Of a stretch of DNA of 64,000 nt, positions 1 to 11,679 are shown piece after piece. A program made the translations under genes and the position numbers. Below the pieces are notes generated by a model. It was not told the origin of the DNA. It did not search any database and saw nothing but the letters and a program-made list of their open reading frames with translations. Numbering within the stretch: position 1 is the first letter of the stretch; every line of letters begins with the position of its first letter. This stretch comes from Tupaia tana (taxonomy: Eukaryota > Chordata > Mammalia > Scandentia > Tupaiidae), in assembly GCA_026018925.1 (NCBI GenBank), contig JAKSZU010000006.1:191219449-191283448 (forward strand). Reading direction: 5' to 3'.

Positions 1-1202
1 TCAATGTTTCAGTGAGGAAAAATATAAAGTTATCTTATAATTATTATTATATTATTGTTTTTCTTTATATTACTGTTATGAATTTTATATATAGTTTTCT
101 ATTTTGCTTACTGTTCATATACTAAGGCAAAAACTCCTTTCAGAACTTGGAGTTGGAGCTAGGAATTCATTCTTCTGACATATTTGGGTGCGATTAGTCA
201 TAGTGAAAAGTGTGTGGATATCAGTTACCCAAAAAGGTTTGAATGTATTAAACTTAGACAAGTTTTTCATTGTTGCCATAAGTCCTTTTCCTCAGCTGTG
301 AGGAGATGATAATAGTGAGCCTACTAGCTCACTGTGATGAGACAATAAGATAATGAATATAAGGTGACCAGAATAAATCTTTACGTATTATAAATGTAAA
401 TCTTGTATACCATACATTAAAATGTTCTAATTCTAATCTAAATTCTTAGCAATTATAATATCAGGCATTAGCAATTCTACTTTGTTTACTGTTCTTATAA
501 TAAGAAAAAAACTCCTTTCAGGATGGCTTACTTGGCCATGCATCACTAGTGTTTTATATAAAATATAAGCTTGGAATATAATGATATAAAATAGATTTAA
601 AAATACATATAATCTTATATAGAACAGGCATTGTGGATGAGGATAGCAGAAATAATATTCCAAGAGTGTTTTTTTCTCTGAATAAGTAATAGCTCTTTGG
701 CCCAAGTAAAAAGTAATGAGCTCTTTGTCCTGAGTGAAAAGGAACAAATTGAACATAATTGCTTTTTGAGGGAAGAGGAATAGTTAGGACAATTGCCTGG
801 GAGCCATAAAATCAAAGTTGTCCAGAATACAGTATGCCGAGGTGGTCTTACAAATTTCAGTGAAAATCCTGTGTACTGATCACAGTTTGATCTCATTGTA
901 AGTTTAATTGCTATAAGGAGGCTTGATTTATAGTGTCCCTCATTATTTTCTTAGGAAAAACATAGAAACTCTTTATATACTAAGAGACTAAGTGTAACTT
1001 CAGGGTAGTAGGAATAAAAGACATAAGAAAGATAAGAACAATGGAAAGCAAGAAAATAAGAGAAAAATTTAAAAATCTGATTGTGATTCATGTCTTTACT
1101 CATTTCTTTTTGCCATGACACACATATGACTGATATTTTATATCATCTAGCCTAGTATTTTCAGAATTTGTAGATTGTATGACTGATCATTTATTCATTT
1201 TT
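1..1202. other. unannotated AT-rich sequence
   Basis: I see no repeat family, gene or RNA here. Short reading frames on the minus strand have no recognisable domain. A weak direct repeat of about 40 bp (near 107-141 and 483-522, both ending in aaaactcctttcag) is the only local structure. Confidence 0.5.
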
Positions 1203-1402
1203 ATTTCTAGAGGATGCTTGCATTTGCCACAGAGAGACAGAGAAAGGGACAGGGAAATTACCTCCAATGAGGTATGGTCACATGCAACCCCTTCTCTTCC
1301 AATTTCTCCACCTTGCTGGGATTTGAGGCATGCATGCATACATGTATGATGTATATTCTGACATCAGGCTCGGGATTCAAACCATGATCAACCATATGGA
1401 AA
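1203..1402 (-). mobile_element. SINE-C, old tRNA-derived SINE
   Basis: In reverse it shows the head remnant (aaccatgatcaaccatatgg), the body words ccccttctcttcc and gcatgcatgcatacatg, and the gagagacagag stretch of the family. Diverged, without clear target-site duplications (TSDs). Confidence 0.65.
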
Positions 1403-2022
1403 TATTTTATTTTTATAAATTATATCTCTACAAAACTTTTTAAAATGGCTAAATCCAGAAAAAGTAAGAGAAGTTAAATTTCAGTGGGCTCCCAGCAGTA
1501 CATAAAGCCTAAGGGTTACTAGTCACAAATGTAATGGTGCCCTTTAGAGTTCTGCTCTACAGAGAACATACCACAGTCTTTCAACTATCTCATAAAAATT
1601 TCCCTTTTCTGTGAAGTGTTCATCAAATACATATTCTCTTTGCTCTCTCATCTGCACAGTTCCCCACTTAGTAAATTAATATGTAACAATCTGTACTTAT
1701 ATAAAAAATTATGATGATCTTTTCATAGAGGATAATAAACTTCTCTAAACAATTTCTAAAAATGGCTTAACAAGCATATAATAGGCTATAACAACATTGA
1801 CTATACTATAATATAAATAAAACATTAAAAGTAACATATTAAAAATGATGGTAAAAAAATAAATGACTAAATATAAAATCGAATTTGAAGGACAATATTC
1901 ACCATCCATACAACTTTTTTTTCTTGTCTTGTCCTTTCTCTTTTGACTTCTTCCCCTCGCATCCTATCCTCCCCATCTCTCCATTCTATTCTTTCTTCTT
2001 ACTCTTTTTATTATTGCAGCGA
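1403..2022. other. unannotated sequence
   Basis: AT-rich, with a pyrimidine-rich patch near 1918-2010. No gene or repeat family recognised. Confidence 0.4.
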
Positions 2023-2120
2023 ATATATTGAGTCATTAGAAAAGTCATGACCTATTTTTCTGTTTTTTTTTTTTTTTCTATGTAAAAACACATCATGACT
2101 TTCCCAATGACCTAATATAT
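2023..2120. mobile_element. mariner-like MITE with long terminal inverted repeats
   Basis: The left end (2023-2050) and the reverse complement of the right end (2093-2120) agree at about 24 of 28 positions, and a weaker match continues inward. The ends read TTrrGTCATTrGrAAAGTCATGA and are flanked by TA, the target of Tc1/mariner elements. The centre is a T run. At about 90 bp it has the size and layout of MADE1-type mariner MITEs, but its termini are not the MADE1 termini as I remember them. It has no coding capacity. Confidence 0.7.
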
Positions 2121-2398
2121 AAAGTCCTTTCTTATGTGCCAGGTTTTAGTCTGAGGGCCTTACATACTGCTTGAGTCATTTCTTCTGTTTTCTATATCTC
2201 CTTCTCTACCATATTCATCTTCCATTTTAAGTAATTAGTCACTTTTATTTCCAGTTACACTGTGAGGCACCCACCAATACTTACATGTATCATTTCCCTT
2301 AAAAGCTCTGTCGAAGATTACCTTGCATTGCTATGCATTCTTATTCTTTTTTTCCTACAGACTGATAAAGACTTGGATTTTTTTTCCCTCAGCATTTT

Positions 2399-2656
2399 TT
2401 TTTTTTTTGGAGGTTTTGGCTATAGGGCACGTGCACTCGCCAGAAAGAGAGAGAGAGACAGAGAGACAAAAAGTGAGAAATCACACCCCGGGGTATGGCC
2501 ACGCTGCAATCCCCTCTCCTCCATTCTCCTCTCAGGATCTTGGGCACGTACGCACACACGCCTGGTGTGAGTTCAAGCCACTGGGTCCAGGACTCAAACC
2601 ACGGTCAATCACATGGGAGTCTAGTGACACAACCATTACACCAACCACTGGTCCCT
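2399..2656 (-). mobile_element. SINE-A/C, full length
   Basis: Complete element in reverse, from ctatagggcacgtgcactcgcc to ccactggtccc, flanked by TSDs ccctcagcatttt at 2386-2398 and 2657-2669. The exact 13-bp duplication shows retroposition with a poly-A tail (seen as poly-T). Confidence 0.9.
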
Positions 2657-2778
2657 CCCTCAGCATTTTAATAAAAATGAATCTTTATGTATAGATGTGT
2701 GCTGACATCATTTCTTTATTAATGAATGCTGACTCTTTTGGCATTGTAGTCAATTTCCTTTAAAGTTTCTAACACTTA

Positions 2779-2876
2779 GACAAGTCCTATGGCATAATAG
2801 TTAAAACAACTGAATCTCATATGGCTAACCATAGTTCAAGATCTAATCCTGGTGGCTTGAAAAACATATCAGATGT

Positions 2877-2912
<36 letters not shown>

Positions 2913-3030
2913 CCTAAATGTGATGGGTTGGACAAGTGGAAGAGAAGGGATTGGATCATGCCCTCTTGAGTGGTACTTCTCCTTCTGCTTTGTCTGTTTC
3001 TCTCTGGCCAGTGCCCATACCCACTAGCAC
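2779..3030 (+). mobile_element. SINE-C, old, with internal TG expansion
   Basis: Head (tggcataatagttaaaacaa), B-box remnant (agttcaagatc) and body (agaagggattgg, ctctctggccagtgcccat) are in order. The alternating purine-pyrimidine stretch of the body has grown into a (TG)n run at 2878-2911. Confidence 0.65.
2878..2911 (+). repeat. (TG)n microsatellite inside a SINE
   Basis: About 17 TG units directly replacing the gtgtgcgtgcgtg part of the SINE body. Confidence 0.9.
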
Positions 3031-3120
3031 TCTATGGCAGAAACTGGGCCATGAATGACTGGGCTTGCAATCTGCTTTCAAAAAATAGGACATGCACAAT
3101 AGGAATAAGAAAGTGAAGAC

Positions 3121-3360
3121 TGGGCTAGTTGGTGGTAAAGGTGCCTGGATCCCACATGGACAACTGTGTGGTCATTTGAGTCCCTGATCTGCCACTTGAG
3201 GAATATGTCAGGAACCTGTGTTTGAGTGCCCAAAATCTTGAAAAGGGGAAGAATGGAGTAAAACGGATTGAGACATGGCCATCCACCAGTTCAGGGGTAC
3301 TTTCTCAGTTTCAATCTCTCTGGTAAGAATATGTATCTTCTGGCAAATAATAAAAAATAA
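3121..3360 (+). mobile_element. SINE-C with TSDs
   Basis: Head tgggctagttggtggtaaag, body gagtgcccaaaatcttg, tail aaataataaaaaataa. TSDs aagaaagtgaagac (3107-3120) and aagaaagtgaagat (3361-3374). Confidence 0.85.
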
Positions 3361-3374
3361 AAGAAAGTGAAGAT

Positions 3375-4084
3375 TATAATGATCTTGAACCTCTAATACT
3401 GGGTAAAATGCCTCATTTTGCATTTAATATCATTTGGCATAACTATAACGACATATTTCAGAAAATAATTTATTTTAGAAACGCCAGATAAATCAGTATT
3501 AAGCCTCTCTTTAATTTTAATAAATTCATTCATTTTCAAAACTTTTTAATTTATTTAATAAGAATGTGTTTGGCTTCTTACATATAATAAAACTTGTTTT
3601 ACTCATTTATGTAGGTGAATGAGTATCTCAGACTGATTATGTCAGCCACATAATATATAGACCACATAAGAGCTGGATAACGATATAGTTATAGACGTGA
3701 GTATGGATACAATGAACTCACTGTTTCAAGTAATGTTTGTCTGCCTGTCGTTCTCTCCATCAAGTGTACTCTTCCTTCACATACCGCAAATAGTCTATCT
3801 CACTTTTTCAGGGTTTTGCAAAATGCCACTGTAGTAGAGTTTTCCATGCCCTGTCCCTCTCATTTTGGCAATCCTGGTTTTCCTACTGAACTGAAACTTC
3901 ATATAGTAAAAACCTGAGATTTTTATAGCTTCCATTTACCATAGGAGCATACCTGACCTGCAAAGCAGCCCTAAATCAATGGCAGTTAGGCATTACTGAC
4001 AAAATGGCATGCTTGTTTTCTTCTGTTTCCTCATCCTTTGGATAATAGGATCAGCCATGTTCCACACTGTCTCCCAGAATTCCA
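3375..4084. other. unannotated sequence
   Basis: No family or gene recognised. Confidence 0.4.
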
Positions 4085-4268
4085 GACCAGGATTAGGCTT
4101 GAGTTGCCTGGGGCTATTTCCTATTCATTTGTACCCTCCTTACTGGGATCTTTTTCTTCTCAGTGTAACTTCCCAGTTCCCTGCAGTGGTTCCTGGGTTT
4201 GCCACACAAATAACCTACTGATACCTATTTCTTGGTTGAGTCCGTTTCCTGGAAACTCAATTTAAGAT
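4085..4268 (+). mobile_element. possible LTR remnant
   Basis: The end (aataacctactgatacc ... cctggaaactcaatttaaga) resembles the 3' end of ancient mammalian LTRs such as ERVL-type elements. Very diverged; the assignment rests on memory of such ends. Confidence 0.25.
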
Positions 4269-4964
4269 ACGTCACATTCTTAGATACAAAAATTATTTTC
4301 AACACTTTAATTAAAATGCAACTGCACACCAGACGAGGACAACTATCTCCATGTCCTATTGCTATTCTCTGTAGATTTGATAGAAGACAAATTATAGAAT
4401 TTGTTTCTTACTGAATGCCCCTCTGAGAAGAGAAACTATGAGAGCAGAGATTTTTTTGTCTGTTTACTATACCTCTGGTACCTTTAATGATGACTTCTGA
4501 AAGGAAGGTGCTCGGTGAATTATTTTGATAAATGATTAAATAAATTAAATGAATCTTGAAAGAAACTAAAATGAAAACAAGATCTTTTCCTCTGAGGTTG
4601 ACAAGGTAGCCTCCTGAAATTGGCAAAAAGATAGTGTTTAATTCAAATTTGAACCTAAAATAATGAATGTGGAAATATGAATTTGATTAAAACTTTGAGT
4701 TTTGCCTAAATATACATCATTTTAAACTGCCCAGGAAAGCCAAAAATTAAAACTTTATGTGTTTTTATGACTCCAACAGCCAGACTTCAATTTATTGTCA
4801 TCAAGGAGAACAGTCTTCAAGCAATTATTTAATATACAGATGTTTAGCCTAAGCTCTATAAGGTTCCCCATTATTGATAAAAGTTAGGTTAGTGGCATAT
4901 TATGTAAACAGAAAAAAAAAAAGAAGCAAGTGCAAGCAACTTTTCAAAGGTCATTTAAAGACAT

Positions 4965-4965
<1 letters not shown>
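4269..4965. other. unannotated sequence
   Basis: AT-rich, nothing recognised. Confidence 0.4.
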
Positions 4966-4969
<4 letters not shown>

Positions 4970-4999
<30 letters not shown>

Positions 5000-5239
5000 G
5001 AGATTTTTGCTTTAGGGTATGTGTGCTCACTAGAGAGACAGAGAGACAGAATGTGGAAAAATCACCCCACAGGGAGATGGGCATGTCACAATCCCTTCTC
5101 CTCCATTCTCCTCTCAGGAATTTTGGCATACATGCACACATGTCTTGTGTGAGTTATAAGCCTCTGGGTCCAGGACTCGAACCACAGTTGACTATGTGGA
5201 AGTCTGGTGTTGTAACCATTATGCCATCTGCTGGTCCCC
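4970..5239 (-). mobile_element. SINE-A
   Basis: Reverse copy from a long T run (poly-A tail) through tttgctttagggtatgtgtg to ccatctgctggtcccc. Moderately diverged. Clear TSDs were not found. Confidence 0.85.
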
Positions 5240-5431
5240 AATGTCTCTTTTCTTACAATGTACAGTTGTTTTAGAAAGTGTAGTAAGAATTTTTATATTC
5301 CTTTGAAAAAAAGAATAATATATCATCATGTTATCTGAAGGTGTTTAAATTAGATAGCCTTGTTTTCTAATTCCATATTTATTATTTACTCAATGTATGA
5401 TCTTGGTAAAAATTATTCCATATTTTCTTTT

Positions 5432-5708
5432 TTTTTTTTTTCTTTTTTTCTTTTTTTGGAGAGGTTTTTGCTATAGGGCGCGTACGCTCACCAGACAGAC
5501 AGAGAGAGACAGAGAGATAGAAAGCAGGAAATCACCCCCCAGGGGGGATGGCCACGCCGCAATCCCTTCTCCTCCATTCTCCTCTCGGGATCTTGGGCAC
5601 GCATGCACACGCGCCCGGTGTGAGTTTAAGCTGCCGGGTCCGGGACTCGAACCGTGGTCGACTACGTGGGAGTCCAGCGACATAGCCATTACGCTAACTG
5701 CTGGTCCC
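5432..5708 (-). mobile_element. SINE-A, young
   Basis: Near-consensus reverse copy that keeps CpGs (gggcgcgtacgctcacc, gggactcgaaccgtggtcg). The TSD tccatattttctt is at about 5418-5430 and 5709-5721. Confidence 0.92.
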
Positions 5709-5736
5709 TCCATATTTTCTTAATTAAAATAAAATT

Positions 5737-5990
5737 GGGCCAGTAAATGGCATAGTGGTTGCATCACTGAACTCCCACGTGGTCGACCATGGTTTGAATC
5801 TTGGACTCAGTGCTTGAATACACTTGGTGTGTGTGCACATGTGCCTCCGTTCTCTGGGAAGAGAATGGAGGAGATAGAATCGTGGCATGGCCATCCCACC
5901 AGGGGACTGATTTCTCACTTTCCTTCTCATTGTCTCTGTTTCTGTCTCTCTGGTGAGTCCATGTACCCTAAGGCAAAAACCTCAAGGGAA
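5737..5990 (+). mobile_element. SINE-A, full length
   Basis: Plus-strand copy with head gggccagtaaatggcatagtg, B box atggtttgaatctt, body gagaatggaggaga and tail aaggcaaaaacctcaaggg. It lies about 30 bp from the preceding reverse copy, so the two are head to head. Confidence 0.85.
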
Positions 5991-6009
5991 AACAAAATGC
6001 CAAAAGGTA

Positions 6010-6200
6010 TGTACTTGTGCAGGAGAGAGAGCATGCACCCAATGGGGTAGAGTCAGGGTGCAATACCTTTCTTCTAATTCCCCATCCTGTTAGGATCCTG
6101 GGCAGGGTGGCTACACCTAAACTGATAGGACCAGGATTCCAACACCTGTCAGCTATGTGGGATCTTGGTTCCTCAACATACTACTGCACCACAGGATCAG
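6010..6200 (-). mobile_element. SINE-C fragment
   Basis: Reverse copy: aggagagagagcatgcaccc, ttctaattccccatcctg, gaccaggattccaacacctg, gctatgtgggatc, tactactgcaccac. Tail and body parts are missing or diverged. Confidence 0.65.
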
Positions 6201-6487
6201 TCTTTCACCTTTTTAAATTATTTTTAATAAAAAAAAAATTATAGAAGGAAGACCCATAAGATGCCCAACTTTAACTTTGTAGTTTGATGAATCTTTACAA
6301 AGTTAACACATTTGCTGAGTCAGTCATTTAACAAATCAAATTATAGGCTATTTTGAAGCACACACAAAGAAAAGCCTGTTTCTTGCTGCCTACAAGCCAT
6401 CACTCTTCCATATTATTCTATAGTTACCTCATTCTCACTTTACTCTTTAGACACTACCTTGGTATGTTTTAAAATTCTTGGAAACGT

Positions 6488-6800
6488 GGGGGCCAGCAGG
6501 TGCTATGGTAGTCATGGTGCTAGACTCCAACATGGCTGACCATGATTCAAGACCCAAACCTGACGGCTTGAGACTCACACTGGGCACATGTGCGTGTATA
6601 CCCAAAATCCTGAGAGGAGAATGGAAGAAAAGGGATTGAGGTCTGGCTATGCCCACTGTGTGTGTGTATGTGTCGGGGGGGATTTGTCTTTCTGTCTCTC
6701 TGTCTCTCTCTGTGTCTCCAGCTTTCTGTGTCTCTTGCTCTCTTTGTTTCCAGTAAGTGCATACATGCTTCCTATAGCAAAATATCTCTCAAAAATGAAA
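6488..6800 (+). mobile_element. SINE-C/A, CT-rich part expanded
   Basis: Head ggggccagcaggtgctatgg, body cctgagaggagaatggaag, then an expanded GT and CT-rich part (about 6658-6760) before cctatagcaaaatatctctc. Confidence 0.85.
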
Positions 6801-6869
6801 ACTTATAAAAGTGATAACACTGTATGTATTATTTGTTATATGATTTATAGTAAAATAACACTTTTTTAT

Positions 6870-7165
6870 GAGTCAGCAGGTGGCATGGTGTTTAAGGTTC
6901 TGGTTTTCCACATGGCCAACCATGGTTCAAGTCCCAGATCTCCCTCAGCTTGAAAATCATGCTGGGCACATGTGTGTATGTGCCCAAAATTCCAAGGGGT
7001 AAATGGGAAAGGACTGTGGCATAGGCACCCCTGGGACTGTGGCATGGGCACCCCCCTGAGGGGGGAGTGGTTTCTCGCTTTCCCTCTCTCTGTCTCTCTC
7101 TGGTGAGCACATATTCCCTATGGTAAATATCTAAAAAAAAGATAAAAATAAATTTAAAAAAAAAA
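6870..7165 (+). mobile_element. SINE-C with a small internal duplication
   Basis: Head gtcagcaggtggcatggtg, B box atggttcaagtccc. Within the body a unit of about 24 bp beginning gggactgtggcat occurs twice in tandem (about 7011-7056). Tail is A-rich with aaataaattt. Confidence 0.85.
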
Positions 7166-7184
7166 ACAAGAAAAGCCTGTATTT

Positions 7185-7355
7185 TATGAAATCAAAAGAC
7201 AGAGAAAAAGTGAGAGATATAAAGATGATGTCTGCTTTCCAAACTTATCTAAACTTTCCAGCCAGCCAGGATCATGTGGCTGATGGCTGTGGTGATACAT
7301 ATGGATCGTGTACCCACTTGAACAGCATGTTACCACTGTGCCACCTAGCTGGCTC
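7185..7355 (-). mobile_element. probable diverged SINE fragment
   Basis: The end gttaccactgtgccacctag and the inner agacagagaaaaagtgagag match the reverse of the SINE head and CT-rich part. The middle is not recognisable. Confidence 0.4.
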
Positions 7356-7535
7356 TTGCATCTCAATGTGAGCTTTAGTACTATTGCTACATTGAGTAAC
7401 CTTTTGATCATTTTCATTTTTGCAAACTATTATATTGTATAGTGGATATCTAATCATTGTCTGGCACATCTAATTTACGTCTTCCATTTTATGGAAAATT
7501 GAGATACTTTTGACCATTAATAATACGTTGTTTTG

Positions 7536-7797
7536 GGGGACCAGCAAATGGCATAATGGTTACTTCACTGGATTCCCACATAGTCGATTGCAGTGCAAGT
7601 CCTGGATCCAGTGACTTAAAACTTATGCTGGGCGTGTGTATATGTGTTCCGAAGATCCTGAGAGGAGAATGGCAGAGAAGGGACCGCAGCATGGCCACCT
7701 CTCCTTGGGGCTGATTTTTCGCTTTCTGTCCCTCTGTCTCTCTGCTGAGTGCATGCACTGTATAACAAAATTCTCTCTTTAAAAAAAAAAATAGTGA
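7536..7797 (+). mobile_element. SINE-A with TSDs
   Basis: Complete copy, head ggggaccagcaaatggc to tail attctctctttaaaaaaa. TSDs taatacgttgttttg (7521-7535) and taatacattgttttg (7798-7812) differ at one position. Confidence 0.92.
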
Positions 7798-7812
7798 TAA
7801 TACATTGTTTTG

Positions 7813-8150
7813 ACTGCTTAATGGGCCCCAAGTTTCTTCAGGGATAACAAAATGTTTTATAACCAGAGGTCTAAGTTGCCCAACATTATGAATGTGTTAG
7901 ATATCACCTAATTACATTTTAAACTAGCTAATTTTATGTTATGTGATTTGCACTTCAATAAAAAATTATTTTCCTTTGAACATTCTGTCACATTTTGGCC
8001 TATATATAGTGGAGGGTATTCATATATTCAGCTTTAATAAACACTGCCAAGTTTACTTGGTGGCAGTGCCAGCTTTTACATTCATCAACAGTAAATGAGA
8101 TTCCTAGTGCCCCCACATCCTGCCGATAGTTTTTTTTCCTCATATTTTGT
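7813..8150. other. unannotated sequence
   Basis: No repeat family or gene recognised. Confidence 0.4.
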
Positions 8151-8154
8151 CTTT

Positions 8155-8446
8155 TTCTTTTTTAAACTTTTTTAAAGGTTTTTGCCATAGTGTGTGTGCA
8201 TTTGTAAGAGAGAGAGGCAGAGACAGAGAGATCATGAGAGGACAATTGAAAAATCATTCCCCCTCCACAGGGCGAACTGACCATACCACAATTCCTTTTC
8301 CTCCATTCTCTTCCCAGAACTTTGGGCATGTATGCACACATGCCCAGTGAGATTTTTATGCCACAAGGCCTGGGACTTGAACCACAGTCAGCCCTATTTG
8401 AGTCCAGCTCCTTAACCACTATGCCACCTGCTGCCCCCCCCCCCCC
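8155..8446 (-). mobile_element. SINE-C/A with poly-C at its 5' end
   Basis: Reverse copy from aaaggtttttgccatagtg to gccacctgctg. The expected head ggggcc has become a C run on this strand (about 8434-8448). A near-repeat of atatttgtcttt flanks it. Confidence 0.85.
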
Positions 8447-8485
8447 CCAATATTTGTCTTTAACCTGTATTTCCTTGAAGATAGG

Positions 8486-8937
8486 ATGGTGCTGAGCAAC
8501 CTATGCATTAGTTTATTGCCTCTTTGGATAATTTTTAGTGAAGTACCCATTTTTTTCCCATTAGATGAATATTTCTTGCTCTTTTTTAGGAATTTCTTTA
8601 ATATTCTAGATAAAAAAAATTCATCAGATATAAGTATTACCAGAAAATTATTTATATTGTCAAAACATTCTTTTATCCTTTGATTTGATTTTTACTCATT
8701 CACTAGTGAACAGTTCTTACTTATAATACAGCTCAATTTCCCATTTTCTTTTATAATTAACACTTCTTGAACTCATTATATGTGCCTATCTCCAAATCAT
8801 GAATATATCTTGTTGCTTTTCAGAAAGTTTTACTGAACTACTTTTTACATTTCTTGTAAATTTTAGATTTCTTGTAAGTAATTAATCTGTGTTATGTGAG
8901 GTAATGGTCAATATTTTCTTTTTTCTATTCATCATTC

Positions 8938-8940
<3 letters not shown>
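8486..8940 (-). mobile_element. L1 fragment, ORF2 3' part
   Basis: The order of words (ggaatttctttaatattctag, catcagatataagtatt, gtgaacagttcttac, ccaaatcatgaatatat, ttatgtgaggtaatggtcaa) follows the reverse complement of the 3' part of mammalian L1M elements. No open frame remains. Confidence 0.55.

Positions 8941-8941
<1 letters not shown>

Positions 8942-8981
<40 letters not shown>
8942..8981. repeat. (TA)n microsatellite
   Basis: About 20 TA units, followed to about 9130 by a degenerate TATG/TGTA-rich tract. Confidence 0.95.
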
Positions 8982-8982
<1 letters not shown>

Positions 8983-9213
8983 CATATATACATTTTTATG
9001 CTTATACACATATGCATGTATGTGTACATGAACACATATGTTTGTATGCAGGTGTATATATATTTGTGTATATGTGCATACATGTTCATTGTATGTGTGC
9101 ATGTTTGGCTTTATGTGTGTATGTATGTTTATGTATAGATTGACATTGAAAACACCAGCCTCTTTCTATTGCATTGACTGTTATTTCTGTTGTTTGATAT
9201 ATTAAAAATATAG

Positions 9214-9335
9214 GTCTGGGGGTCAGCAGGTGGTGTGGTGGTTAAGGTGCTGGAATCCCACATGGCTGACCATGGTTTAAATCCCAGACATAGTGACTTG
9301 CTTTCTCACTTACCCTCTGTCTCTACCTTGTCAAA

Positions 9336-9369
<34 letters not shown>

Positions 9370-9414
9370 TATATGATAAAATGTTAAATTAAATAAAGAA
9401 TTATTTCTTTAAAA
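9214..9414 (+). mobile_element. SINE-B
   Basis: Head gggggtcagcaggtggtgtgg and B box atggtttaaatccc, then directly cttgctttctcacttaccc with no long body. The tail carries an A run, an (AT)n run at 9352-9374 and attaaataaagaattatttctt. Flanks aaaatataggtc and aaaaatgtgggtc may be degenerate TSDs. Confidence 0.85.
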
Positions 9415-9429
9415 AATGTGGGTCAACTA

Positions 9430-10190
9430 ACAGTATTACTTTGTTATTTTTAAAGGTGATATGCCCTTCTTTTGTGTTCCCTTTAAATATTTACATTTGG
9501 TTTTCCACAGAATAACTGACATAACAAGATTTTCTTTGTACTTTGGATTCTTATAGTTTCATCAATCTTTGGTATCATATATTTTGTTAGATTTTGCAAA
9601 CTATTGGTCAGTATATTTTGAACTTTGCTTTTGCCTACTATCTTCTGTTTTGTGGACTCTAATTATATATGACATTAATTTTTTTTTGTCTGTGTTCTTC
9701 AAGATGGGTATTCTCTATTTAATTCAGTAGATGACTTCTAAAGATTACACAGTAATCCACTCTTCTGCAGTGTCAATCTTCTTTTATACCCATCTATTGA
9801 ATTTTTTATTGCAGTTACTAAAACTTTCAACCCTAGGATTTTTCACACTTCATACACACATATACATATGTACCACACAGTCTTTATTTCAGTTCTCTGT
9901 TGAAATTTTCATTATTTTACTCTTTCAGCAAGCTTTTCCACATATCAATCACAATTGTTTAGTATGTCAAATACAGATAACATGAGTGGCTATTTTATTG
10001 ATCAATTTTCCTCTTGATTTTCATAATTTGATCATATTTTCTAGCAGGACAAATCATTTTCGTTTGATAGCTGGTAGGTAGAGACTTAGGGCCAAATCAC
10101 CTAATGAAGTTGAGGCTGATCTATTTCTTGTTTGATTTACTACTAGGTGGAACTCCTCTGAAATTGCTAGTGAATGTATAGGGTACTAAC
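9430..10190 (-). mobile_element. L1 fragment (ancient)
   Basis: Phrases such as tctattgaattttttattgc, agttactaaaactttcaac and gttgaaattttcattatttt match, in reverse, the 3' region of old L1 elements as I remember them. The assignment is approximate and the limits are uncertain. Confidence 0.4.
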
Positions 10191-10451
10191 CAAAATCACT
10201 TTTCCTTATTAGTCCTTAAATGCTAGTTGTGGGATTCCTAGGATCATATGACTACTAGCATTTCTGCTTTGTTTTTACCAGTCTTTTTCTTCTTGATTTC
10301 CCTTATTAAGTACATATTTGTGCAGTTTAGTGGGTGAATAAATGTCTCAAGGCAAATGACATATAGAATAGTGGGCTCAGATCTCTCTGTTATTTTTCTT
10401 CTGGAATATTGGCCTCTTAAATACTGACTGCTTGGTATCAATTCATTTCTT

Positions 10452-10645
10452 TTCTTTTTATTAACATTTATTTACTTACTTCTTCCATGAAAAAGAGAAA
10501 AAGAGTGAAGAGAATGACAGATACCCCAACAGTCTTCATGTGATCCAATCCCAGCCTCAGTATGTCCAGGGAGGCACTGGGATGCAAATCTGGGACCTTT
10601 CCATATAAGTACAGTTATGTTTACTACTGTTTGATCTCTCCTTGG
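10452..10645 (-). mobile_element. SINE-D
   Basis: Reversed, it reads cagtagtaaacataactg near the head and ggaagaagtaagtaaataaa at the tail, the two signatures of SINE-D, with tttgcatccc at the B-box position. Confidence 0.6.
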
Positions 10646-10649
10646 CAAC

Positions 10650-11395
10650 TTTGACTTCATTATTTTTTCCCTAGTATAGTGAATTTGCAGTTAATTGTAT
10701 ATCACAAATCCTGCAGACTTGCTGATAAAGCCATGGATTTACAAAAGTCCTATAGAAGTGGATTGGGAAAGGTAGAGATAAATTAAGGGCTCATTTCAAT
10801 ATACTTTTTTTCTCTTTGGATCTTATCTCCCAAAGTTTTCAATTGCTTTTATGCTTTAAAACAGATGAGTTTCCATTTTTTCAAATTGTACTGCTTCTCT
10901 CAGTGAGAGAATAAATATGATATTCATTACTACATTATGGGGAAAAAGGAACATCTGAACAACCTATTTAAACTCCATAATTCTTGATTTCCTCTTCTTT
11001 AAGTGGAAATAAATATACCACACAGAGGTATACTTAAATCATGAATAAAAAGATTTCTGTGTAGAGTGCATTGCAAGGCATATTTTAAATGATTAATGAA
11101 GGACAAAGGTTAAGATTGCTGCTTTGGTTCATTAATAAATTAAAAACAACAACTACTACCACCACCAAAATATTATAATAGAGTGAGTAATAATTTTCAG
11201 TGAAAACTGCATGACCATTTGTTCATATTAGATACTGTTCATTAAGTTGCTCTGTTTCTAAATACTATCTCAGATAAATCTTCCAGACTAATAAGAAAAA
11301 TAAAGTAACCACATAAACAACCTCACTTTATTTGAGCAGTTTTGTAGAAACTAATTGATCTGTGAAAACAAGTAACCTCCAAGTAGGAGGTATTG
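10650..11395. other. unannotated sequence
   Basis: AT-rich. A short CAA/CTACCACC-type stretch lies at 11145-11170. No gene or repeat family recognised. Confidence 0.4.
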
Positions 11396-11399
11396 ATTT

Positions 11400-11667
11400 T
11401 TTTTTTTGGAGAGGTTTTTATTTTTTTTGCTATAGGGCGCATTTGCTCGCCAGACAGACAGAGAGAGACAGAGAGATAGAAGGCGAGAAATCACCCCCCA
11501 GGGGGGATGGCCATGCTGCAATCCCTTCTCCTCCATTCTCCTCTCGGGATCTTGGTCACGCATGCACACGCGCCCGGCGTGAGTTTAAGCCACCGGGTCC
11601 GGGACTCGAACCGCGGTCGACTATGTGGGAGTCCAGCGACATAGCCATTACGCTAACTGCTGGTCCC
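11400..11667 (-). mobile_element. SINE-A, young, with a short tail duplication
   Basis: Near-consensus reverse copy keeping CpGs (cacgcgcccggcgtgag, gggactcgaaccgcggtcg). The gaggttttt just before gctataggg is followed by an extra attttttt. The TSD ttgattttttt is at about 11393 and 11668. On the plus strand an open frame (11362-11979) runs through it and beyond; I regard that frame as chance. Confidence 0.92.
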
Positions 11668-11679
11668 TTGATTTTTTTC

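Noticed and set aside
433-756. 107-residue minus-strand frame
   Set aside because: AT-rich chance frame, no recognisable domain and no supporting signal.
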